Positions 10,223 to 18,862 of a stretch of 64,000 nt of DNA are shown here, piece after piece. The number at the start of each line of letters is the position of its first letter. Position 1 is the stretch's first letter. The notes under the pieces are model-generated. The model was not told the DNA's origin, did not search any database, and saw nothing but the letters and a program-made list of their open reading frames with translations. The stretch covers positions 1 to 64,000 of the forward strand of contig NZ_JAFFQA010000021.1 in the NCBI RefSeq assembly GCF_016919065.1. Reading direction: 5' to 3'. This DNA is from Desulfobulbus rhabdoformis. Its GTDB lineage: Bacteria; Desulfobacterota; Desulfobulbia; Desulfobulbales; Desulfobulbaceae. Position numbers and translations under genes: made by a program.

Positions 10223-10832
10223 AGCTCCCCGCTCCCCCCTCATTCTTCTTTTCAGCTTGCAGAAATGTCTGATATTCTTTCAATCGCTGGTCCATTTCAC
10301 TCAGCCAGTGGGCGTTGATGTACGCTTTTAAAATGCGCTTTACCTCAATGGAATTTTCTTTTCCGGGCATTCTGCGGACAAATCCCAACTCCACCACCTT
10401 GGAAATATGGGAATCGATCTTATCGACTAGCCTCGCCTCGTTGACTCCGGAGGGCAGAAAGGTAGATACCATTTCAACAATTTCATCCCGGCTCATAATA
10501 AGGCGTGTATCCTCGCCAGAGGCATCAAACTCCGCCAGCCTGTGTCGCAGCAGCGCCAGCAGCAGACTGACAGGATAGGATAGCTGCCTGCGTCCTATCA
10601 GCCTTGGCAGTACTTCCTCCTCGCCCTCCTGTTCCCTGTATTTCAAAAAAGCGTACCCCTCCGATTCATCCACAAGAAGACTCAAGCCCATAACCGAAAC
10701 ATATTCAGAGATAACACCTTGCTCCCTGATCAACTGCTGCCAGATAGCCGAATCTGGCTCCTTGTATAGAACCCCTTTCATCAAGGAGATCACAATTTTT
10801 GAAATTCCTTTATCCATAGCGGTATCAATCAC
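10203..10832 (-). CDS. jetB: Wadjet subunit JetB (MukE-like)
   Basis: JetB is the MukE-like (DUF4194) winged-helix subunit that bridges JetA and JetC heads. The 209-residue protein has the expected length and features: the [17 protein letters not shown] segment, a central [26 protein letters not shown] stretch and a C-terminal winged-helix region ([20 protein letters not shown]). The ATG overlaps the jetA stop by 4 nt. No truncation is seen. Assignment relies on sequence character plus its fixed place between jetA and jetC. Confidence 0.93.
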   Translation of the reverse strand: MIDTAMDKGISKIVISLMKGVLYKEPDSAIWQQLIREQGVISEYVSVMGLSLLVDESEGYAFLKYREQEGEEEVLPRLIGRRQLSYPVSLLLALLRHRLAEFDASGEDTRLIMSRDEIVEMVSTFLPSGVNEARLVDKIDSHISKVVELGFVRRMPGKENSIEVKRILKAYINAHWLSEMDQRLKEYQTFLQAEKKNEGGAGSYAGTIV

Positions 10833-12268
10833 CTGGTAAAAATCACTCTTGGCACCTGGACATGTTTTTCATTTGCAGTCTCATCCAGCAGGATAATTTT
10901 CTCATGCTGGTCTTCATCAAACACTGCTCTTTTCTCCGCAGCAATTACAAAGTAGCAGACAAGCTCAGCGACCCCTTTTTTTACAGGATATTTTCTTGTA
11001 AGTTCACTAAGGGAAATCTGTTCACTGGTCTGCAGCATCTTATTGATCTGACTTTCCAGTTTAGTCCTGTCCACCATAAACTGCTCAAAGAGAATATCGG
11101 CATTGATATTAGCTCCATCCGCTTCTACGACATCCAACTCTATTACTGGCTTGACCGGCGGAGAAAAAAGGGGTCTCTCAAAAGGCAGGGCAATGGTGGC
11201 ATTGGATTCATCAACCTCCATGAACATCCCTTCGGGCACATTGCTCCGAACGTCTATTGCAGCCGTTTGGATATCCTGAAGGATGTTGATAATACGCTTA
11301 TTTTCAAGATAGGTTTTATCATCGAGGAATCGACGCAGCTGGTGGGAGAGTTTCGCAACTGTTCGCTGGGTATGACTTGCGGCTTCAAGCCAGTCATAGT
11401 GAATGCGTTTCAGGCGCGGATCAAGTTGAAGCTCCCGAACCGCGTCAAAGCCTGTTACCTTAGCAAGCATCTCTGTCAGCTTTGCCTGCCTGTCAATAGA
11501 CATGAGAAAATTCCAGAACGCCTGGAAACTCCGGCCCTGGTCCGAATCAGCAATAGCATCTCGCTCCTGAAGAATTTCCTCTAGCAATTCCCCTTTTCGA
11601 CCGTCCCAGGTAGCTATTTTCTCACGAACCTCTTTATCCAGCTGCCTGAAATTATTCTCAACCTCGCGGAAATCGCGGAGCAGATCCATCGCTGTACTTT
11701 CCACCTGCTGGGCTCGGTCTCGTAAGGCAGTATCACTTAACCGGTTGATATGCCCGTGCCGGATGGCCTCAATTTCCTGATCGATCTCACGCTTTTTCCT
11801 CTGCAGTTCGATGATTCGTTTATCCGGGTCAATCTCGGTGCCATCTATCATCTGTTGCAACAGCTCAAACACCATCATGAGCCTTGACTCGGTGCCGACA
11901 AACTTCCGGGTTGTTAGCCCCTCCAGCCAGCTGATGGCTTTCTCTGTGGCCGAGGTGATATCGTAAGCTGGCTCATCTGCGCCTGTGGGGTAGAATTTCC
12001 TCAACCATCCCTTGTCATCCTGGGCCCATTCCTCTATGTAGTCCGCCGCCGAACGGGGAAATTTTTCTTCCCCCTCAATTTCTCTTAGGTAGAAGAGTTC
12101 ATCCTCAAGTTTTGAGATAAGCTCAACTTGGGAGATATCGCGCACATTTTTGTTTATGAAAACACGGTGCAGAAAACTTAGAATCAAAGGTGCATGATCG
12201 GCTACAAGTAGTCGCCAAGCAGGGTGCGCCTTTTTAATTAATGAAAGTGACTCGTAGTCCAATTTCAT
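10829..12268 (-). CDS. jetA: Wadjet subunit JetA (MukF-like kleisin)
   Basis: JetA (DUF3375) is the kleisin subunit that closes the SMC ring. The 479-residue protein begins MKLDYESLSLIKKAHPAWRLL, a typical JetA start that leads into the N-terminal winged-helix region. It continues with a long helical middle (KREIDQEIEAIRHG and following) and ends with a compact C-terminal winged helix (LSELTRKYPVKKGVAELVCYFVIA). It is the first gene of the jetABCD operon. A 750-bp non-coding, repeat-structured region lies upstream and must contain the promoter, although I could not single out a convincing -35/-10 pair. Confidence 0.95.
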   Translation of the reverse strand: MKLDYESLSLIKKAHPAWRLLVADHAPLILSFLHRVFINKNVRDISQVELISKLEDELFYLREIEGEEKFPRSAADYIEEWAQDDKGWLRKFYPTGADEPAYDITSATEKAISWLEGLTTRKFVGTESRLMMVFELLQQMIDGTEIDPDKRIIELQRKKREIDQEIEAIRHGHINRLSDTALRDRAQQVESTAMDLLRDFREVENNFRQLDKEVREKIATWDGRKGELLEEILQERDAIADSDQGRSFQAFWNFLMSIDRQAKLTEMLAKVTGFDAVRELQLDPRLKRIHYDWLEAASHTQRTVAKLSHQLRRFLDDKTYLENKRIINILQDIQTAAIDVRSNVPEGMFMEVDESNATIALPFERPLFSPPVKPVIELDVVEADGANINADILFEQFMVDRTKLESQINKMLQTSEQISLSELTRKYPVKKGVAELVCYFVIAAEKRAVFDEDQHEKIILLDETANEKHVQVPRVIFTR

Positions 12269-12297
12269 TTAAATCCCTAATGATAGTTTATCTATAA

Positions 12298-12504
12298 ACT
12301 CAAGTTTCTGAGTTGATTTATCTGTATGAATTTACGTCGATAACGGGCAGTTGAGAGGCTGCCATTTGTTGATTGCACCGACAAAAATTGCAAAAATTTG
12401 ACGATAAAATGTAATGATTTCGTGGAGGAATTATCCCGCCCAAAGGGCACCTTTGGCTAATTTTATCGATACATCAACCCGTTACGTAACTCAGAAACTT
12501 GAGT
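12298..12504 (+). repeat. Nested inverted-repeat structure upstream of Wadjet
   Basis: A 17-bp sequence, ACTCAAGTTTCTGAGTT, at 12298-12314 recurs as its exact reverse complement at 12488-12504. Each copy is itself a small palindrome (ACTCA/TGAGT). Inside are further inverted pairs: AACGGG (12342-12347) with CCCGTT (12478-12483), CGATAAAAT (12402-12410) with ATTTTATCG (12460-12468), and a central hairpin CCAAAGG-gca-CCTTTGG (12440-12456). A degenerate third copy of the outer motif lies near 12886-12906. The structure is about 30 bp upstream of the jetA start. It could be a miniature mobile element, a regulatory region or a structured RNA. No coding potential is seen in 12269-13026. Confidence 0.7.
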
Positions 12505-13026
12505 GTAAATCTATCCGTACCGCTCATTCCTGATACTAACGCAACTGATCAGCCCAATTAGGTCATCTAGGTGTCCGCGATGAGCTGTACACCATTTTGC
12601 ATGATATTATTTTTTCGGGTGGGTATGGGGGTAATGGATCGGGGGCGATAGAGAGGATGATCGGGCGTAGAGGGGATTTGCTCATTATTGGAACCGGTTG
12701 TTGGTGATGGTGGGCAGATTATTAAAAACTGTCCTTCCATGTTTAGCACCCAGCCTGTTCCTGCGCAACCTTTTGAAATGATATTATTTGTAGGTAGATT
12801 TACCTATCTGTTATTTGACGTGACCCGTCGGTAAAGACGAATAGAAAGTGGGAGTATCGGTCGTTTACCTGGCAACTAAGAATGACTTCTCAGAAACGGG
12901 AGTGCTTTTTTATTGTAACGATAAAAATAATGAGCGCATCCGAGCCCAAGGAATATCAATATCAAAAATAAATTGTTTTAGATATGGTGTCCTTCGAAGA
13001 GAGACCTTCACTAATTAAGAGGTCGG

Positions 13027-14349
13027 TTAATAAAATACATACCAAATTGTAAAACTTCCAAAAATTGCAGATAAAATAAAACATAAGAAGGTGGCAAAAG
13101 ATTTGTTAAAAGTAAGGAGGAGTCGACCGAATCCGCGTGTGACTGGAAAATTAAAAATATTTATTATTTTTGTCTGAAATAACAAGAAAATAAATACAGC
13201 AATTACTGTAAAAAATGTGAATAAAGGTTTGTCAAGTGGTGTTTTTATGCACCTGTATATTAAATACTGTGTGTTCGTTGAGACATTTATTGTCGGTATA
13301 TTTGTTAATTTGTATAATCCTAAGAAAGAGATTGTTAATCCGAAAAAACCAATTAAAATATTTCTTAATACATCACATTTTGATTTTGTTGTTTGTGAAC
13401 GGTAGTTGTATTCATGTATAGATGCATTTATTCCTTTCTCGAGAGCAATTACATTGAATCCAGGTAATATTGTTTGGCTATTATCTTCGTAGCTATTAAT
13501 TTTCTGAAAAGATTTTATGTAAGCAAGGACTCCAAGTGCGGAACTGTATAACTCGTATCTCTTACTCCTTTTAAATTCCACCGCTTTTCTGCATAATGAT
13601 CTTAGTGTTTCTCTCCTCCATGTTAAATCGTCACCTAGCGCTTGGTATAAATCGATAATTGTGTCGGTAGATGAAGGATGATGCTGATGCCTGTGCCCAA
13701 TATCTCTAAGGAAAAAGAATAATTGGGAGCAGACAAGATGTTGTACATGCTGCTTTAATAAAGGGGAGTCTGGAAATTTTGGAGCAAAATTATATTTAAT
13801 TTGGGACTCATCTACCTTAATTGTCAAAATTCCATGTCGGGATAGTTCGAAACTTGCAATAAATAATGAATAATCAAGTAGATGTTTTTCTAGATTGAGA
13901 TAGTTTTCCTCGAATTTTTCTTTGAGATGATTCCTTTCTTCATAAGGTTTTAATGAAAATCTCTTTAATAAATTCTGAGACGAAACAATTTCTTTGTAAA
14001 TTTTATCCTGCCAAACCTGATCATCATGGAAAATATATAGTTTACCATTGAAATTTGGCTCGGAAAAAGTTGATGTATCTGGTTGGGGGGGGAGACAGGC
14101 ATTCGCTTCAGAGCAAGAGCCTAAGCAGGCGTACCAGAATATACTTGCTTGCCGAAAAATACAGCGAGCAGTGTGGTGCTTTACAGGGAGGACGGCATCG
14201 GACAAATATCTTTTTTGAAAGATAATTGTGTATCGGTTTGAAGAGTCTGAAACATTCTGAGAGATGGCTTCCGTGGGGCAGTCGCTATCACCGAAAAATT
14301 CAAAAGACAATCGGCCTGTAACCGTTGGAACCCACCCCTTATACTCCAT
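13027..14349 (-). CDS. Uncharacterised membrane protein, three C-terminal TM segments
   Basis: I do not recognise this 440-residue protein. The N-terminal two thirds (1-325) are soluble, rich in Lys, Tyr, Phe and His, with an HRHQHHPSS stretch near residue 218. The last 115 residues contain three hydrophobic segments: about 327-346 (ILIGFFGLTISFLGLYKL), about 376-397, and about 417-440 ending at the C-terminus. The base composition is clearly more AT-rich than the jet genes and the core genes. It follows a small membrane-protein gene on the same strand by 36 bp, suggesting a two-gene unit. Its position between Wadjet and tRNA-Pro fits accessory or defence cargo, but no catalytic motif supports a particular function. 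Confidence 0.7.
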   Translation of the reverse strand: MEYKGWVPTVTGRLSFEFFGDSDCPTEAISQNVSDSSNRYTIIFQKRYLSDAVLPVKHHTARCIFRQASIFWYACLGSCSEANACLPPQPDTSTFSEPNFNGKLYIFHDDQVWQDKIYKEIVSSQNLLKRFSLKPYEERNHLKEKFEENYLNLEKHLLDYSLFIASFELSRHGILTIKVDESQIKYNFAPKFPDSPLLKQHVQHLVCSQLFFFLRDIGHRHQHHPSSTDTIIDLYQALGDDLTWRRETLRSLCRKAVEFKRSKRYELYSSALGVLAYIKSFQKINSYEDNSQTILPGFNVIALEKGINASIHEYNYRSQTTKSKCDVLRNILIGFFGLTISFLGLYKLTNIPTINVSTNTQYLIYRCIKTPLDKPLFTFFTVIAVFIFLLFQTKIINIFNFPVTRGFGRLLLTFNKSFATFLCFILSAIFGSFTIWYVFY

Positions 14350-14385
14350 TATTTGAAGACTTTCGGTGAAGCTGGATAAAGAAGG

Positions 14386-14679
14386 TTAAGATCGGAAAAT
14401 GCTATCCAGTGAATCGTCTGAAAGCGTTCCCTGCTCTATCCATGTATTCGTTCTTAGGTCAATAGCAAGACCAGCTTTTTTTCGATTATCACGGCTGCCA
14501 TTGTTAAATGCAGAGTTGGTTCCTTTTAAAGCAGAGGAAAAAGATCCGCTGATTTCGTGGATTTGTCTGTAGTTATGAGATGTTGTAAAAAGAAACTTTA
14601 AACCAATCGCGCCAAACATGATGGTAAAAAAGCCGCCAACATAAAGAACAACTAGTTTGGAAATAATCTCCCAGTCCAT
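14386..14679 (-). CDS. Small single-pass membrane protein
   Basis: The 97-residue protein has one hydrophobic segment near the N-terminus (about residues 8-30, LVVLYVGGFFTIMFGAIGLKFLF) and a polar C-terminal tail with an N- and S-rich stretch. AGAGGGA lies 6 bp before the ATG and supports the start. It is the first gene of an apparent two-gene unit with the 440-residue membrane protein and shares its low GC. I do not recognise a family. A perfect 10-bp hairpin lies about 95 bp upstream and may belong to its control region. Confidence 0.62.
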   Translation of the reverse strand: MDWEIISKLVVLYVGGFFTIMFGAIGLKFLFTTSHNYRQIHEISGSFSSALKGTNSAFNNGSRDNRKKAGLAIDLRTNTWIEQGTLSDDSLDSIFRS

Positions 14680-14774
14680 TTTTCCCTCTAAAGGTTCTAT
14701 AGCTTGCTGGTAATTGCGATTATCCCGGCAAAAGGCCAGGTACTAGCATTGTTAAAAAGAATTAAAAAGAAAAT

Positions 14775-14798
14775 TTGCATGAAATTTTTTTCATGCAA
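14775..14798. promoter_or_regulatory. Perfect palindrome upstream of the membrane-protein pair
   Basis: TTGCATGAAA and TTTCATGCAA form a perfect 10-bp inverted repeat around a TTTT loop. It lies about 96 bp upstream of the 97-residue membrane-protein gene on the minus strand. It could be an operator for a dimeric regulator or a transcript hairpin. It is symmetrical, so the strand is undecided. Apart from this palindrome, I see no gene or recognisable signal in 14680-15170. Confidence 0.45.
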
Positions 14799-15173
14799 CA
14801 TCAAAGAGAGAGCAATTAGATTGCTCGCCGAGAATATATTTTTCCTGGTGTTCAGCTCTTTGAAAAAAGGTTGTTGCCCCTACTCTATTCCTTTAAATTT
14901 GTCAACAATGATTTTATTTTATGAATAGTACGCAATTTCGCTTATATGTTCAACTTTTTTTATTGACAAAGCGCCTGGAAAGTTGCGCGCAAAAAAATGG
15001 TTCTATCTCAACGCCTTGTTTTTACATTATATGTTGCCCTTCGCTATGAAAATATAAAAGAAAAGTTTATTGAGCTAAGTTTCGCTTCGATTGCGCTGGG
15101 TGCCGAAAATGGAAAAAGAAACTGAGGTGAGTACCAGGGAGGCCTTGATAATTTTTTTCCAAGCGGAAGTGGA

Positions 15174-15195
15174 TTTGTACCCCATTTTGTACCCC
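15174..15195. repeat. Short direct repeat TTTGTACCCC near tRNA
   Basis: TTTGTACCCC occurs at 15174-15183 and again at 15186-15195 (12-bp period), about 70 bp outside the 3' end of tRNA-Pro. Such GTACCCC motifs are often seen next to integrase-bearing tRNA islands, but no integrase gene is present here. This may be a relic of an integration site. Evidence is weak. Confidence 0.3.
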
Positions 15196-15212
15196 GTGAA
15201 GATGCAGGCAAT

Positions 15213-15242
15213 AAAAAAAGGTTTATCGGAAACCGATAAACC
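15213..15242 (-). terminator. Rho-independent terminator of tRNA-Pro
   Basis: GGTTTATCGG and CCGATAAACC form a perfect 10-bp stem with a 3-nt loop (15220-15242). On the minus strand the stem is followed by seven T residues (15219-15213). It lies 23 bp after the tRNA 3' end and fits an intrinsic terminator for the tRNA transcript. Confidence 0.88.
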
Positions 15243-15265
15243 CTTGATTATCTATCTATTCTAAC

Positions 15266-15343
15266 TGGTCGGGGCGGGGCGATTCGAACGCCCGACCTCC
15301 TGCTCCCAAGGCAGGCGCGCTAACCAGGCTGCGCTACGCCCCG
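15266..15343 (-). tRNA. tRNA-Pro (anticodon TGG)
   Basis: The minus strand folds as a complete tRNA of 78 nt including an encoded CCA. The acceptor stem is CGGGGCG/CGCCCCG, the D arm GCGC...GCGC, the anticodon stem CCTGC/GCAGG with loop CTTGGGA (anticodon TGG), and the T arm GGGCG-TTCGAAT-CGCCC. The discriminator base is A. Its 3' end faces the accessory region to the left, so it is a plausible island integration site. A perfect terminator follows. Confidence 0.97.
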
Positions 15344-15628
15344 ACTCATAGGCGTGTTGGTAGGGTGAAAAAGAAAAACTTATTACACCATTCACTAGTC
15401 CCTTGCAAGGTTTTTCCGGTTTGAGGTGAGGTAAAATTGCAGCATACGGGGAGTTGATAAGTTCCCTTGCTTTTACTCCGCTTAGTTATGGTGCCATTAG
15501 CAGGCTATCAACCTATGAGCGGGACAATAGACTGGCGTTCTCTCTGCTTCGGTTTTACAATACCAGCAGATGCAATGTTGGACCGGATCTGAGCCGGTTC
15601 TTTTCGACCAGCTGTTTCAGGAGTTTTC

Positions 15629-16738
15629 ATGGCCCCCGCACCGCCAACGACCCAACGTGTCACCTTTTTACTGATCTTTTCCTTTTCCGCTCTGATGCTG
15701 GGCGTGGTGCTCTGGCCGTTCTGGACACAACTCTTTCTCGCCTTTCTTCTGGCCACGGTTTTTTATCCCGCTCATCTAAAAATGACGGCAAAAATACGCC
15801 CCTGGATGGCAGCCAGCCTCACCTGCCTGCTCATTACACTCTGCGTCTTCCTACCGCTTCTTTTCAGTCTGGGGTCGCTTTCTGCAGAGATTCCAGGAGT
15901 CATTCAACTGGCGAAGAAAAATGACCTCCTAGTTTTGTTGCAACAGACTCTGGAAAAAAATCCCCAGGTGCATCATGTGACCGATTTTCTGGCAGGTTTT
16001 GGTATCCATTTTGATATTGATAAACTTCCGGATATGATCACTAAATTTTCTACAACTGTGGGGCTGTTTCTCTATAACAAAGTTTCCAGCCTGGCTGCGG
16101 ATATTATCAGTTTTGTTTTCCAGTTCTGCATTGTCATTACTGGAGTTTTTTTTCTGCTGATTGAGTTTGAGCGGCTCACCGATTTTCTTTTGCGCCTCTC
16201 TCCTCTACCGGAACAACAAAACAGGTACCTGATCGAGCGATTTTCCTCTATTTCAGGGGCTATCCTTGTGGGGAATACCCTTAGCGGGCTTATTCAGGGC
16301 GTTCTTGGAGGCGTCTATTTTGCTTTGATGGGTTACATATCCCCGGTCCTCTGGGGGGCGGTTATGGCGGTTATGGCCTTTATGCCCATTGTTGGTGTTG
16401 GACTTATTTTTGTGCCCACTGCAATTATACTCTATGTCAAAGGATATTTAGGGCAAGCAGTGTTTGCTCTGCTTTTTTATAGCTTGCTCTCCTTTTCCAT
16501 TGATTACCTGTTTAAACCAAAATTTGTCGGTATCCAGGCGCATTTACCCCCTCTGCTGGTTCTATTGTCGATTATTGGGGGGCTGAGTATGTGCGGACTG
16601 ATGGGGATCATTTATGGCCCTCTGGCCTTAACCGCTTTTCTGACCCTGGCTGATATGTATTTTAATGAGTATCAGCCCTACTTTGAACATCTCGACTGTC
16701 GATCGGTCTTGCACGATGACGAGAACCCTCTTGAATAA
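15629..16738 (+). CDS. AI-2E family transporter (PerM/UPF0118)
   Basis: This is a polytopic inner-membrane protein of the AI-2E transporter family, which covers exporters of varied or unknown substrates (only some members move autoinducer-2). The 369-residue length is typical. Hydrophobic segments occur at about 12-50, 62-85, 150-175, 210-245, 255-275, 280-310 and 315-350. The family motif region LVGNTLSGLIQGVLGGVYF followed by MAFMPIVGVGLIFVPTAI is clear. AGGAG sits 7 bp before the ATG. The next genes on the same strand (uppP, dedA) may be related in envelope function, but 135 bp and a possible promoter separate them. Confidence 0.88.
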   Translation: MAPAPPTTQRVTFLLIFSFSALMLGVVLWPFWTQLFLAFLLATVFYPAHLKMTAKIRPWMAASLTCLLITLCVFLPLLFSLGSLSAEIPGVIQLAKKNDLLVLLQQTLEKNPQVHHVTDFLAGFGIHFDIDKLPDMITKFSTTVGLFLYNKVSSLAADIISFVFQFCIVITGVFFLLIEFERLTDFLLRLSPLPEQQNRYLIERFSSISGAILVGNTLSGLIQGVLGGVYFALMGYISPVLWGAVMAVMAFMPIVGVGLIFVPTAIILYVKGYLGQAVFALLFYSLLSFSIDYLFKPKFVGIQAHLPPLLVLLSIIGGLSMCGLMGIIYGPLALTAFLTLADMYFNEYQPYFEHLDCRSVLHDDENPLE

Positions 16739-16765
16739 TTCAGCTCCTTTCTCGCCGGTATCTAC

Positions 16766-16794
16766 TTGACATAGAACATCTTTTCACGTTACAG
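16766..16794 (+). promoter_or_regulatory. Possible sigma-70 promoter for uppP-dedA
   Basis: TTGACA at 16766-16771 is followed after exactly 17 bp by TTACAG at 16789-16794. The -35 box is perfect but the -10 box is poor. It lies about 80 bp upstream of the uppP start. This is a pattern match only. Confidence 0.4.
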
Positions 16795-16873
16795 GCTAGA
16801 GGCTGTAGTCTTTGCACGTTCTTTCCGCTGGGGAAGGAGCGACTTCCCTTTATGCTGTCAAAGCGCACTGTTT

Positions 16874-17674
16874 ATGGATCTCATATCGTTTCTTCAAAGT
16901 GTTGTTTTAGGTATTGTTGAGGGGCTGACCGAGTTTCTCCCCATCTCTTCCACGGGCCATCTCATCATCAGCGGCGATCTGCTGAATTATACCGGTGAGC
17001 AGGCCAAGACCTTTGAGATCGTGATCCAACTCGGTGCGATTTTAGCTGTCTGCTATCACTACCGAGAACGGTTAATGCGCGTTATTCGTGGCCTCCAGAG
17101 CGACTCTGCGGCCTGGCATTTTGTTATGAACCTGGTCATCGGGGTGGTTCCATCAGCCATTTTTGGTCTGGCCCTGCACGGACTCATCAAAAAATACCTC
17201 TTTAATCCCCTAGTGGTGGCGGTGGCCCTTATTGTTGGTGGCCTGATTATCTTTGTGGTTGAGCGTCGCCCTTCTGAGCCGCGGGTTGTTGATGTCGATC
17301 AGATGAGCTGGCTCGATGCGCTAAAAGTTGGGTTTGCCCAGGTTTTTTCATTGATTCCCGGAACCTCGCGCTCTGGTGCTACCATTATTGGCGGTATGCT
17401 TTTTGGCCTCTCACGGCAGAGCGCCACGGAGTTTTCATTTTTTCTCGCCATTCCCACCATGTTTCTGGCCACCGGTTACGATGTTTTCAAATCCTGGGAG
17501 TCTCTTGCCAATGTGGACCTGGGATTTTTTGCGGTTGGTTTTGTCACCGCATTTTTCAGTGCCTTGCTGGCTATCAAGGGGCTGATTCGTTATGTGGCCC
17601 ACCATGATTTTCGTATTTTCGCCTGGTACCGGGTTATCTTTGGGGCAATCGCCCTGTTTTACTTTCTCCCTTAA
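16874..17674 (+). CDS. uppP: Undecaprenyl-diphosphatase UppP (BacA)
   Basis: UppP dephosphorylates undecaprenyl diphosphate at the inner membrane to recycle the lipid carrier for peptidoglycan and other envelope polymers; excess confers bacitracin resistance. The 266-residue protein has the two diagnostic motifs: [16 protein letters not shown] (about residues 17-32) with its catalytic Glu and Ser, and [10 protein letters not shown] (about 163-172). Multiple membrane segments are evident and length is normal. dedA starts 9 bp after the stop, so the two are very likely cotranscribed. Confidence 0.97.
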   Translation: MDLISFLQSVVLGIVEGLTEFLPISSTGHLIISGDLLNYTGEQAKTFEIVIQLGAILAVCYHYRERLMRVIRGLQSDSAAWHFVMNLVIGVVPSAIFGLALHGLIKKYLFNPLVVAVALIVGGLIIFVVERRPSEPRVVDVDQMSWLDALKVGFAQVFSLIPGTSRSGATIIGGMLFGLSRQSATEFSFFLAIPTMFLATGYDVFKSWESLANVDLGFFAVGFVTAFFSALLAIKGLIRYVAHHDFRIFAWYRVIFGAIALFYFLP

Positions 17675-17683
17675 GAGACAACA

Positions 17684-18304
17684 ATGCTCACTGAATTGAT
17701 CAGCCAGACTGCTGTCCATATACTTGATACCACAGCCTATGCAGGCGCCTTTTTTTTAATGGCCCTGGAATCTATGATTGCCCCTGTGCCCAGTGAGGCG
17801 GTTATGCCCTTTGTCGGTTTTCTGGTGACAGATGGCAAATGGAACCTATGGCTGGCTATCTTGTCCACCAGTCTTGGTTCCTTAACCGGGTCTCTGCTGT
17901 CTTACTGGATGGGCTATTATGGCGGGAAACCGTTGGTCCTGAAGGTGGGAAAATATTTACTGCTCAACCGGCATGATCTGGAATTAACCGAACGGTATTT
18001 TAGTCAGCGTCAAGGAGTGTTGACTGTCTTTATTGCCCGTTTTATTCCGGTTATTCGACATTTTATCTCAATCCCTGCCGGCATGGGCAAGATGCGGCTT
18101 CTCCCTTTTATTGGGGTAAGTCTGGTTGGTGCGACCCTGTGGAACAGTTTTCTTCTGCTGCTTGGGATGCGTCTTCGTGAGCATTGGACAGTTGTCCAGA
18201 AGTATTCTCATCAGGTGGATATCGTTATCGTGGTGCTGGCTGTGGTAGGACTTGGCTGGTTTGTACGCTCACGACTGGCCGCAAGGAAGCGGAAATTGAA
18301 CTAG
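17684..18304 (+). CDS. DedA family membrane protein
   Basis: DedA (SNARE-associated, VTT domain) proteins are membrane proteins, several of which act as undecaprenyl-phosphate or lipid flippases. The 206-residue protein has the typical start (ESMIAPVPSEAVMPFVGFL), the GSLLSYWMGYYGGKP segment and the signature FIARFIPVIRHFISIPAGM (about residues 120-138) with conserved Arg residues. It directly follows uppP, a functionally sensible pairing since both handle the polyprenyl carrier. AAGAGA lies before the ATG. The substrate is inferred from context, not shown. Confidence 0.9.
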   Translation: MLTELISQTAVHILDTTAYAGAFFLMALESMIAPVPSEAVMPFVGFLVTDGKWNLWLAILSTSLGSLTGSLLSYWMGYYGGKPLVLKVGKYLLLNRHDLELTERYFSQRQGVLTVFIARFIPVIRHFISIPAGMGKMRLLPFIGVSLVGATLWNSFLLLLGMRLREHWTVVQKYSHQVDIVIVVLAVVGLGWFVRSRLAARKRKLN

Positions 18305-18313
18305 ACTGTGACC

Positions 18314-18345
18314 TGAATCCGTGACGGCAGATGCTCACGGATTCA
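18314..18345. repeat. Repeat family B, arm-only hairpin (copy B1)
   Basis: TGAATCCGTGA (18314-18324) and TCACGGATTCA (18335-18345) form a perfect 11-bp stem with a 10-nt loop. It lies between the convergent dedA and SRPBCC genes. The arms are the terminal repeats of family B found elsewhere in the window. It may also end transcription, though there is no T-run. Confidence 0.8.
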
Positions 18346-18382
18346 AGTGTGAATCCATTGTTATGTCGATGGTTCTGTGCGT

Positions 18383-18841
18383 TCAGTCTGCAGCTGCAAG
18401 AAATTCATCCAGGCGCTTCTGACGATAATCAAAAATTCTCTCCAAGGTGCGCCGGATGTAGAGTCGGTGCACTATTCTCCCCAAAAAACCTGCCGGTGGT
18501 TGGTAGTGCACCCTATCGACCAAAAGAACACCATCCTCCTCCTGCCTGATTTCATGGTAGTGGTACCAGAACCGGTAGGGACCTAAGCGCTGTTCATCCA
18601 CAAAGCTGCCCCCCTCGTTGATGTGCTTGATCTCCGTGACCCAGGAATGCGTTCCAATCAGGGGGATGGTAATGCGATATTCAATGATCAACCCGTTGAA
18701 CATGATCTCCGGGACATCGGTCACAATTTTAAATTGCAGATCAGGCGGGGTAATGCTGTCCAGGTTGACGGGATTTTGTAAAAAAGCCCAGGCCTGTTCC
18801 ATACTGCCGCTGACCTTTTGTTGTCTCTCTAGGATATACAT
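18383..18841 (-). CDS. SRPBCC-fold ligand-binding protein
   Basis: The 152-residue protein belongs to the START/SRPBCC (polyketide cyclase-like) superfamily. It begins with SMEQAWAFLQNPVNLDSITPPDLQFKI, the usual first helix and strand of these helix-grip proteins, and ends with a long C-terminal helix (RRTLERIFDYRQKRLDEFL). It likely binds a hydrophobic ligand; the ligand is unknown. It is the last gene of a minus-strand cluster with the FKBP-methyltransferase and photolyase, 21 bp after the corrected methyltransferase stop. SRPBCC proteins often accompany photolyase genes in bacteria, but the link is unexplained. AAAGGA upstream supports the start. Confidence 0.85.
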   Translation of the reverse strand: MYILERQQKVSGSMEQAWAFLQNPVNLDSITPPDLQFKIVTDVPEIMFNGLIIEYRITIPLIGTHSWVTEIKHINEGGSFVDEQRLGPYRFWYHYHEIRQEEDGVLLVDRVHYQPPAGFLGRIVHRLYIRRTLERIFDYRQKRLDEFLAAAD

Positions 18842-18862
18842 GACTGTTTTTCCTTTCCACTT

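Noticed and set aside
12567..12749. 60-residue minus-strand frame upstream of jetA
   Set aside because: Low-complexity Pro/Ser/Thr composition, no ribosome site, within repeat-structured non-coding DNA.
14704..14928. 74-residue plus-strand frame upstream of the membrane pair
   Set aside because: It covers the perfect palindrome, has no good ribosome site and its composition looks like translated AT-rich DNA.
15454..15924. 156-residue plus-strand frame
   Set aside because: It overlaps the well-supported AI-2E transporter gene in another frame and has no family features.
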